From positions 1 through 64,000 of the forward strand of contig CAVOZC010000005.1 of NCBI GenBank assembly GCA_963700865.1: a DNA stretch of 64,000 bases. The letters are read 5' to 3'. Below are positions 54,035 to 61,628 of the stretch, piece after piece (position 1 is the first letter of the stretch; each line of letters begins with the position of its first letter). This DNA comes from CAVOGJ01 sp963700865 (GTDB lineage: Bacteria > Planctomycetota > Planctomycetia > Pirellulales > Pirellulaceae). The notes beneath the pieces are model-generated. The model worked only from the letters and a program-made list of their open reading frames with translations, did not search any database and had not been told where the DNA came from. The position numbers and the translations under genes are program-made.

Positions 54035-54934
54035 ATGAGCTCCATTGACCGTTCTCGTGTGCAGCAGATGCAGGGGCATCTGGTCCTGACCGTCGTCGCA
54101 GCGGCCTGGTGTGGAATTCTTGTGCTCTGCGGCACGTTTGGCGGTAAGACCGCCGACGAAGCCGGCTTGGCCGCGGCCTGGATTGCGGGCTTCATTGCCG
54201 TGGGGCATGTCTTAATGGCCGCCTGTCATTACCGCAGGTTGCAACCTCGTCATGGGTGGGCGCTGTTGCTGGCTTGTGCGGCGCCTGCCGCGTTCTTGGT
54301 TCCCGTGCTGGCCCGTCCGGATGGCGGCTGGCCGGTCAATCCGGGCAAGGGACCGCGGGCCAATGGACGCGTTCATTCGAGGGTCGTGACGCCTGGCGAC
54401 GTGGTATCGATGAGTTGGACTGCTGAGGACCTGAAATCGGTGGGAGGCATGTGGCGAGGCACGCCCAGGGTAAGAGTCCTGAATGCGGACGAGCTGGGCT
54501 GCTCCCGAGAGCTTCCTGCCCAAGGCCAAAACGACACTTGGGATCGGGTGATCTGGACCGAGGCGGGATTCGATTCGCTTTCACCGTTTCTGACGGCTGA
54601 GTTTCGCATCCCGTGCGACGAATCGCTCGTCGGCAAATCGCTCCGGCTGCAAACAACGCTGTCCTTCGAATTCCCTACCCCACAAGGTAAATCCAGTTAT
54701 ATCGACCAGAGCACGATGGTCACCCGCTTTGATGATGTGCTGCTGGCCTCCAGCAGCGTCAAGCGGTCGTACTGGGATACCTGGTCCACCGGCGCCACGA
54801 TCGGCATGACGAGCACCCTGGTGGGTGGTTTGCTGTTGGTGATCTTTTCCCTGGCAAGCCAGGATCATCGGCCACAGATGCCATCCCACGGTAGGGGTAG
54901 TCCCTGGCGCGTCGGGTCGGCGGCGGTCGGCTGA
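54035..54934 (+). CDS. Membrane protein of unknown function with extracytoplasmic domain
   Basis: An intact frame of 299 residues from the ATG at 54035 (MSSIDRSRVQQMQGHLVLTV); an in-frame ATG at 53894 overlaps the previous gene and is less likely. Three N-terminal hydrophobic segments (LVLTVVAAAWCGILVLCGTF, GLAAAWIAGFIAVGHVLMAA, WALLLACAAPAAFLVPVLA) precede a domain of about 170 residues with RVHSRVVTPGDVVSMSW, SLRLQTTLSFEFPTPQGKSS and STMVTRFDDVLLASSS. A final helix (IGMTSTLVGGLLLVIFSLA) follows. The soluble part is probably beta-sandwich-like. No function is known, and the pairing with the previous membrane gene is the only context. Confidence 0.65.
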   Translation: MSSIDRSRVQQMQGHLVLTVVAAAWCGILVLCGTFGGKTADEAGLAAAWIAGFIAVGHVLMAACHYRRLQPRHGWALLLACAAPAAFLVPVLARPDGGWPVNPGKGPRANGRVHSRVVTPGDVVSMSWTAEDLKSVGGMWRGTPRVRVLNADELGCSRELPAQGQNDTWDRVIWTEAGFDSLSPFLTAEFRIPCDESLVGKSLRLQTTLSFEFPTPQGKSSYIDQSTMVTRFDDVLLASSSVKRSYWDTWSTGATIGMTSTLVGGLLLVIFSLASQDHRPQMPSHGRGSPWRVGSAAVG

Positions 54935-54995
54935 AACAGGCCATTTTTCGGCACCGTAGCGTGGCCGTTCTCGGCCCAATCCCAGGGATGCAAAA

Positions 54996-55020
54996 GACAG
55001 GCTGGAAGCCTATCCCACGA
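54996..55020. repeat. Dispersed gacaggctggaagcctatc hairpin
   Basis: Same element as at 24094-24115 (opposite orientation) and 10852-10870. Confidence 0.75.
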
Positions 55021-55056
55021 ATAAATCATCAGAGGTCGGGCTCCGGGACGAACGAG

Positions 55057-55084
55057 CAACGTGGCTGGCCGCCCAGCCACGTTG
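55057..55084. terminator. Strong hairpin between convergent genes
   Basis: caacgtggctgg and ccagccacgttg form a perfect 12-bp stem with a 4-base loop between the convergent membrane-protein gene and the Gly-rich gene. It has no T-run on either side, so its role as a terminator is inferred from position. Confidence 0.5.
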
Positions 55085-55114
55085 ACCGTAAAACCGTCGT
55101 GGTCACTCTCCGCC

Positions 55115-58100
55115 TCATCGGCGGGCCAGGTAACGGCGGCGCATCACGATGCCAAGGGCAATCACGAGCCACGCCATACCGGTCGCCGGCTCCGGTACGG
55201 CTGGCGGTATCGAAGACGTGAACTTGAACGCGTTCCAGGTGTTGAAGTCCGAAACGTCGACCGATCCGTCCGCGTTAAAGTCGCCCGAGCACCACGCAGC
55301 GGTGGAGGTGAATTTGTTGTTGTTCCAAATATTGAAATCCGAGACATCGACCGTGCCATCAAGATTGGCATCACCGAGTCGATATTGCCGACCCGGGCCG
55401 AGATTTGCGGCACCGGCAATGGACCTCCAACTATCCAAGTCGGCGGTCGTGACAAAACCGTCTCCGGTAAGATCAAACATCAAGTTACTGGAACCGGCAG
55501 CGATCGCTGCCGTCAGGGCATCGATATCCGCACAGTCGTACACGAAATTGCCATCAAAGTCGCCTGGCAGACCGCCCGAATTTAACGTGGAATTGCCGAA
55601 GATGAGGTCAAAGTAAAAACCGGCCCCCACATCGTCGGTCGTCAGCGAAAGCGAAAACACAACGTCCAGATTCCCGCTCACATTGTTGATCGCGTTCGAT
55701 CCCAGGTTCAGGGTGTTGCCTTCAAAATAAGTCACGGCATCCGCAACCTGAGTGAAGGTCTCGGTCTGGGTCATCCCTTCGCGCGTGATCGAGAAGGCCA
55801 GCATGTCAAAGCCACTCCCTTCCACATGCGTATCCAGGAAGCCGACAAGTAAATCTTGCCGCGGATTTGCCAAATCGTTGAGGTCGATGGCGTAGGTTAC
55901 GGAACTGGTAAAGGTACGGCTGGTCGCGGTGCCTCCTTCCGTGAACGAACCGCCCATGGTGACGAGGCCAAGCACGTCGCTCGTCGTACCAAAATTGATC
56001 GCGACTTCAGGATTTCCGGCCAGGAATTCCTGCTGCACCATGGTGGTGGGTAATCCCGCGGAGAACCCCGCGGCTTCCAGACCGCTCGCACCCGCGGCAT
56101 CCGGAATGCTGACCTCGACGCCAGCGCGGGCCTCAGCACGGCTTTGCCCGTTCACGGGTGCCGTCGCCTGGGATGCCAGATTGATAATCAATCCCCCGGC
56201 CGAAAGAGCGTTGGCGGTCGAGTTACCACTAACTCCGGTCGCATCGCTACGCGCAATTCCATTGCCGAAAAAGCTCCGCACCGACCCGTTTCCCGCATCC
56301 GCGGTGGATGTGGCGTTCACCGCGGCCAGACCGCTGGCAATCGCAGTGGCCGTAGCATCCCCTCCCCTGCCGCCCGGGCCGGAACTCGATGCGCCTCCGT
56401 TGCCGCCCGTCGCGGTCGCCGTCGACGAGACGGTGAAGTTGCCCGTGGACATGACGTTTGACATGGCGATGGCGCCGCCACCGTTGTTCCCAACGCCCAA
56501 GCTACCTGAGGCGATGGCGCCACCCGCACCGCCGGTCGCGTTGGCCGTGCCGGTCGTGGCGGCCGCACCGCTGAGTACGAGTGTCGACATCCCTGTGGAA
56601 CCCAAGCCGGGAACACCACCTAGGCTGGCATTGGCACCTCGTCCTCCCGTGGCACTCACGGTGGCAGTCGTCGTCGCGCCACTCATGCGCGCGAAGGAAA
56701 GTGATGAGCTGGCCGTTCCGCCGTCGCCGCCATTCGAGGCGGCACCCGTGCCACCGTTCCCTCCCGCGGCCGTCTGGTTGAGCGTCAAGTTTCCTGACGT
56801 CGTACCACTCACCGCGTCGACCATCGAAACGGCGCCGCCGACCCCACCTGTCGCGCCGTCGCTACCGGCTCCCGCATTTCCACCCGTGCCGGATGCCGAC
56901 ACGGTGACCGTACCACCCGCGGAACTGGCCGAGGTCGGACCGATGATCGCCGTCCCACCACTGCCGCCAGTGAATCCCACTCCACGGGCGGCTCCACCGT
57001 TGCCCCCGGTCGCGTTGGCCGTAATGGAGGTATTATTCGCGGCTGTCGATGTTGCGGATCCGCCCGACGTGGCTACGCCACCCATACCCCCGTTGCCGGT
57101 CGAGCCGGTGGCGATGGCGCCGCCATTGCCACCCGTCGCATTCTGCGTTCCGGTGACGTTGGCAGGTCCGGATAACGACAAGTTGGCCGTGGCCGCCGCA
57201 CCGTTACCGGCGGCGCCGCCACCACTTCCAGACCCACCGTTCCCTCCCGTCGCATTCATCGTCGCCGTCGTGGTTCCGCCCGTCACGCGCGCAAAGTTGA
57301 GTGACGAAGTCGCGATGCCACCCTGGCCGCCGCCGTTCCCCGCTCCGCCATTACCGCCGGCAGCGGTCTGATTGAGCGTCAGGTTACCGGATGTATTGCC
57401 GCTGACTTTATCCACGATCGAAGACGCGCCGCCATTGCCGCCAGTCGCGAAGTCATTTCCGGCTCCACCATTCCCGCCAGTCGCGTTGGTCGTAACGGTC
57501 ACGGTGCTCCCCGCGGAAGTTGCCGACGTCGCATTGATCGTCGGGATACCACCAGCACCTCCGGAGAATCCACCGCCGCGGCCAATGCCTCCATTGCCAC
57601 CCGTGGCATTGGTCGTTGTGGATGCCGTATTCATACCAGTCGTAATAGCAGACCCACCGGCCGCGGCTGCGCCTCCGGCACCACCATTGCCAAACGATCC
57701 GCTGGAGATGGCTCCACCATTCCCACCGGTGGCTGATCGCGTACCGGTCACATTGGCGGCTCCCGTGAGCGTTAAACTGGCCGTCGCCGCGGCTCCGTCG
57801 CCGGCGGCCGCACCACCCCCGGCACCGCCGCCATTGCCACCGGTCGCGTTGACCGTCGACGTGGTCGTGCCCCCGGTGGCACGCGCGAACGTCAGCGCCG
57901 AGCTGGCGGTCCCGCCTTGACCGCCCCCGGCACCGGCTCCCGTGCCACCATTGCCGCCAATTCCGTTTTGATTGAGGGTCAGCGTGCCGGACGTCGTGCC
58001 GCTGACGGTATCGGCCAGCGAGACGGCCCCGCCGTTGCCGCCGGTGGCCCCGTCGTTGCCCGCCCCACCGTTGCCACTCGTTCCGTTGGCCGTCACCGTG

Positions 58101-60028
58101 ACGTTTCCGCCATCCGAGGAACCCGAACTAGCCGTCACATTGGCCATCCCGCCCGTGCCACCCGCGAGTCCACCGCCGCGGCCGATGCCGCCATTGCCAC
58201 CCGTGGCATTCGCTGTATTGGAAACCGTGTTCGCGGCGCTGGATGTGGACGACCCGCTCGACGTGGCGCTGCCGCCCGTGCCGCCGTTGCCGGTGGACCC
58301 CGTGGCAATGGAACCGCCGTTACCGCCCGTTGCGGACCTGTTGCCTGTCGTATTCGCCGCGCCCGTCAATGTCAATTGTGCCGTGGCCGTACCGCCGTTA
58401 CCCGCGGCGTTGCTCCCGCTGCCGCCGTTGCCGCCCGTGGCATTTACCGTTGAGGTTGTGGTGGCTCCGCTGGCGCGAGCGAACGTGAGCGTCGAGGCGG
58501 CACTGCCGCCATCGCCTCCCGCTGCCGCGGACCCGTTCCCGCCATTCCCTCCGGTCACGTTTTGATTGAGCGTGGCATTGGCGGACGTGCTCCCGCTGAC
58601 GGCATCCGTCACCGATGCGTTGCCGCCGGTGCCACCGCTGGCTCCATCATTGCCCCCGCCCCCGTTGCCGCCGGTGGCGTTCGCCGTCGCGGTCACATTC
58701 CCACTGCCCGACGAAACGGTCAGTGGATTGACGTTGGGCACGCCTCCCGCACCACCGCTAAAAGCACCACCTCGTCCGATGCCTCCGTTGCCAGCCACGG
58801 CATTCAACGTGGCCGTGACGGTCCCCGAACCCGCGGACGTCGCCGAGCCGCCGGCGGTCGCCGAGCCGCCAACGCGACCGACACCCGTGAAATTGGCCGT
58901 GACATCCCCACCTTTGCCACCCGTGGCGTTGATCGTGCCAGTGACATTCGCGCCGCCACTGAGCACGAGGTTCGCAGTCGCCGTGCCGCTATTGCCGGCC
59001 GAGCCACCCGCTTGACCGCCGTTGCCGCCCGTCGCAGAGATCGTCGCGCTCGTCGTCCCTCCGGTCGCTCGCGCGAAAGTGAGTGACGAACTGGCGTTTC
59101 CGGCAGCACCGGCGACGGTGGCTCCGTTGCCGCCGTTACCCCCGGTCGCGGATTGATTGAGTGTCACGTTTCCCAGGGTGGTTCCACTGACCGCGTTCGT
59201 CAGCGTGGCGCTGCCGGCCAACCCGCCAGCCGCATTGAAGTTGCCAACACCTCCGTTTCCGCCGGTCACATTTGCGGTGGCCGTTACATTGCCCGTATCT
59301 GATGTCGACGAAGCGGTCGCCGTCGCGGTGCCGCCCGTTCCGCCCATCCCGCCGGCATCACGTCCGATCCCGCCGTTGCCGCCCGTGGCATTTGCCGACG
59401 ATGTGGCGGTCGCCGCCGCAGTGGCGGTCGCGGCCGCGGTTGACGAAGCGTCGCCGCCCACACCACCCACACTGCCAGTCCCTGGGCTACCACCCGCGCC
59501 CGGAGCGCCGGCGATGCCACCGTTCCCGCCGGCTCCGCCGTTCGCGCTGGCGGTTGCGGAGGCATTTCCAGCAGGTGGCGACGTTTGCGACGTCGCGGTG
59601 GCGTCGCCGCCATTTCCGCCAGGTCCCCCGTCACCACCGTCGGCTCCCGCCGCATTCCCCACGCCTCCATTCCCACCGGTGCCGCCGGTGCCGCCGGTTG
59701 CCGTCGCATTATTCGCCGGATCGTTGGCCGTGGCACTGGCCACCGCATCCTCACCATCCCCACCCGGCCCGCCGTCTTCCCCCGGGTTACCGGGCGCCCC
59801 GTTGGTTCCGCTGGTACCGGACAACCCTGTGTCGGTGACGTTTTCCGCGAAACCAACCTTGCTGCCTAGGAGCAGACACACGATCACGACCATCATGGCA
59901 AATGTACGGCTTTGGAAACAACGCGTGCAGACGCCCCACCGCTTTGCGGCCGCCTGCTGGTCAACCTGACGTGGAAGGAGCGTGAGCCATCGGGTCCCCA
60001 ATGCACGGTGTGGAATGTGCTGCAACAT
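55115..60028 (-). CDS. PGRS-like Gly/Asn-rich PEP-CTERM protein with dockerin-like repeats
   Basis: An intact 1,637-residue protein with an AAAGGAG site before the ATG at 60028. A long basic N-region of about 40 residues precedes the signal helix (MMVVIVCLLLGSKVGFA, cleavage near residue 61). Residues 70 to about 1230 are almost wholly TGGNGG-type glycine-rich sequence arranged in five macro-repeats of about 199 residues, each with a LTLNQ and a LTFARATGGTT landmark. A normal soluble domain follows (LGLVTMGGSFTEGGTATSR, VVFSLSLTTDDVGAGFYFD). Then come dockerin-like Ca-binding repeats (GDANLDGTVDVSDFNIWN and GDFNADGSVDVSDFNTWN) and a complete sorting signal: VPEPATGMAWLVIALG then MRRRYLARR. 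It should be exported and processed by an exosortase. The repeat body resembles mycobacterial PE_PGRS in composition only. Confidence 0.92.
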   Translation of the reverse strand: MLQHIPHRALGTRWLTLLPRQVDQQAAAKRWGVCTRCFQSRTFAMMVVIVCLLLGSKVGFAENVTDTGLSGTSGTNGAPGNPGEDGGPGGDGEDAVASATANDPANNATATGGTGGTGGNGGVGNAAGADGGDGGPGGNGGDATATSQTSPPAGNASATASANGGAGGNGGIAGAPGAGGSPGTGSVGGVGGDASSTAAATATAAATATSSANATGGNGGIGRDAGGMGGTGGTATATASSTSDTGNVTATANVTGGNGGVGNFNAAGGLAGSATLTNAVSGTTLGNVTLNQSATGGNGGNGATVAGAAGNASSSLTFARATGGTTSATISATGGNGGQAGGSAGNSGTATANLVLSGGANVTGTINATGGKGGDVTANFTGVGRVGGSATAGGSATSAGSGTVTATLNAVAGNGGIGRGGAFSGGAGGVPNVNPLTVSSGSGNVTATANATGGNGGGGNDGASGGTGGNASVTDAVSGSTSANATLNQNVTGGNGGNGSAAAGGDGGSAASTLTFARASGATTTSTVNATGGNGGSGSNAAGNGGTATAQLTLTGAANTTGNRSATGGNGGSIATGSTGNGGTGGSATSSGSSTSSAANTVSNTANATGGNGGIGRGGGLAGGTGGMANVTASSGSSDGGNVTVTANGTSGNGGAGNDGATGGNGGAVSLADTVSGTTSGTLTLNQNGIGGNGGTGAGAGGGQGGTASSALTFARATGGTTTSTVNATGGNGGGAGGGAAAGDGAAATASLTLTGAANVTGTRSATGGNGGAISSGSFGNGGAGGAAAAGGSAITTGMNTASTTTNATGGNGGIGRGGGFSGGAGGIPTINATSATSAGSTVTVTTNATGGNGGAGNDFATGGNGGASSIVDKVSGNTSGNLTLNQTAAGGNGGAGNGGGQGGIATSSLNFARVTGGTTTATMNATGGNGGSGSGGGAAGNGAAATANLSLSGPANVTGTQNATGGNGGAIATGSTGNGGMGGVATSGGSATSTAANNTSITANATGGNGGAARGVGFTGGSGGTAIIGPTSASSAGGTVTVSASGTGGNAGAGSDGATGGVGGAVSMVDAVSGTTSGNLTLNQTAAGGNGGTGAASNGGDGGTASSSLSFARMSGATTTATVSATGGRGANASLGGVPGLGSTGMSTLVLSGAAATTGTANATGGAGGAIASGSLGVGNNGGGAIAMSNVMSTGNFTVSSTATATGGNGGASSSGPGGRGGDATATAIASGLAAVNATSTADAGNGSVRSFFGNGIARSDATGVSGNSTANALSAGGLIINLASQATAPVNGQSRAEARAGVEVSIPDAAGASGLEAAGFSAGLPTTMVQQEFLAGNPEVAINFGTTSDVLGLVTMGGSFTEGGTATSRTFTSSVTYAIDLNDLANPRQDLLVGFLDTHVEGSGFDMLAFSITREGMTQTETFTQVADAVTYFEGNTLNLGSNAINNVSGNLDVVFSLSLTTDDVGAGFYFDLIFGNSTLNSGGLPGDFDGNFVYDCADIDALTAAIAAGSSNLMFDLTGDGFVTTADLDSWRSIAGAANLGPGRQYRLGDANLDGTVDVSDFNIWNNNKFTSTAAWCSGDFNADGSVDVSDFNTWNAFKFTSSIPPAVPEPATGMAWLVIALGIVMRRRYLARR

Positions 60029-60791
60029 AGCTAAACTCCTTTAATCAAATCACCGAATGCTCCACCCCGACGGGGTGCGCGGAACCGTTTGCTACCCGAT
60101 CTCGAAAAAAAGCTGTCGCGCCAATAACGACACAACCATGTCGTTTCCGTCTGTCCGCTGAGAGATAGTGGCGATCGAGCCGTTGCGAACGACTAAAGAG
60201 AGTGTTGGACGATAAGGTCTTATTTATCCCTCATCGCCACGTGTGGAGGACAAATCAGTCTTACCGGTTCGCAATCATAAGCCTTTGGGGAAACAGCTCG
60301 CTAGTGTTTACGAAGAACATTCGTCAATTCTTTGCAACCTGCAGACAATTCAAGTAACTGTTTAGCGGTGCTGGGGAGTCGTCCCGTCAGCGACGACACA
60401 TTCTTTTTCCCAGCCAAATTCTGAAATTCACTTTGCCTTTCTGTCCTTGCCGGCAACCCTACCCGCAGGCGGCGCCAAGTGCGATAAGGGGGCGACGCCA
60501 TGCGCGAATTTGGCGAGCCTGTGTCGACGAGCACGCCTGTTGCACCTGACCCCGGCTGCGGACCGATGGTCCCTATCGAGCCGCTCCCAGCTTCGTTTCA
60601 CCACGGCAAGCGCATGCCTGCCTTTGCGTGCAAACCGCGATCGCTTCACCTCGCGGAGCGTGAATCCGCCGCTTCGCACCGCACAAAGAGGCCCATGGCA
60701 GCGGTATGGCGTCATGACGGAACTGGGGGCACATGGTATCGATACGTCCCACAGGTCGACGGACGACCGCTCAAGAGGGGAACGTTTTGTC
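60029..60791. other. Upstream region of Gly-rich gene and PanB-like gene, no gene seen
   Basis: Contains the divergent promoters of the two flanking genes. A cacccc/ggggtg mini-hairpin lies at 60063-60077. The remaining short frames (60301-60534 minus, 60500-60817 plus) lack family features. The segment 60430-60700 is G+C-rich and could be a decayed gene, but I cannot support one. Confidence 0.5.
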
Positions 60792-61610
60792 ATGAAGAAC
60801 ATTTTTATATTTGGTGAAAAACCGGCACGACGGAATTTGACCATTGCCGACCTGAGAGATCTCAAGGGTGTCCGCCAGCTCACGCAAACGAATCCGGCAA
60901 CGTTGGAAGAGGCCGCGGCGGCTGTGGCCAGCGGCATCGACACATTGATCCGCGGCCAGTCGCAGTTCGAGGGCGTGCGGGCGGGGGCACCGCACACATT
61001 TTTGACCGCTGCCTTGATGCTGACGGACTTTCCGACGGACGAGGCGACGATTCGAACCGCTTTCAAGTACATGGAGGCCGGCGCCGACGCGATCTATACC
61101 GTGCGCCGTCCGCAACTCGTACGGTTGCTTGCCGATGAAGGCATTCCCGTGATGGGCCACCTCGGTCTCGTACCCCGCAAATCGACGTGGGTGGGGGGGC
61201 TGCGCCGTTGGCAAGACGGCGGACGAGGCGAAGATGTTTATTTGACAAATTTCGCGAACTGGAAGACGCCGGTGCCTTTGCCGTGGAAGTCGAGATCGTA
61301 CCCGAGGAAGTCCTGGCGGAGATCAGCCCATGCACCTCGCTGATCACGTTTGCGCTCGGCTCGGGCGCCAACGGAGACGTGACCTATCTTTTTACGTTGG
61401 ACATTCTGGGGGACAACGAGCGGCCGCCGCGGCATGCACATGCCTATGTCAATCTGCGGAGGATGCGGGAAGAAATGCAGTCCGAGCGGGTGCGGGCCTT
61501 TACCGAATTCGTGGCCGATGTGTCGCGGCGGCGTCTTTCCGACGGCCAAGCAATTAGTCTCGATGGACGAGCGGGAACTCGACACTTTCCGCGACTGTCT
61601 GGATTCCTGA
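60792..61610 (+). CDS. Ketopantoate hydroxymethyltransferase (PanB)-like protein
   Basis: About 272 residues with frame changes near 61205 and 61530. The start MKNIFIFGEKPARRNLTIAD at 60792 is the only one consistent with the domain. The C-terminal half matches PanB: VMGHLGLVPRKSTWVGGLR, FRELEDAGAFAVEVEIVPEE, SLITFALGSGANGDVTYLFT and DILGDNERPPRHAHAYVNL, ending FPTAKQLVSMDERELDTF. The N-terminal half lacks the usual PanB metal-site signature (VGDSLGM and the following DMPF). It instead has QLTQTNPATLEEAAAAVASG, TLIRGQSQFEGVRAGAPHTF. It is therefore a member of the PanB/PEP-mutase barrel family that may act on another 2-oxo acid. It ends 18 bp from the convergent PEP-CTERM gene. Confidence 0.75.
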
Positions 61611-61628
61611 AGCCGGCCTTGCCCAGAT

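Noticed and set aside
55929..57371. 480-codon proline/alanine-rich plus-strand frame, and similar ones to 59969
   Set aside because: These are the antisense of the glycine-rich repeats of the PEP-CTERM gene.
60447..60791. N-terminal extension of the PanB-like frame upstream of 60792
   Set aside because: The upstream sequence reads as arbitrary G+C-rich translation; the domain begins at MKNIFIFGEK.
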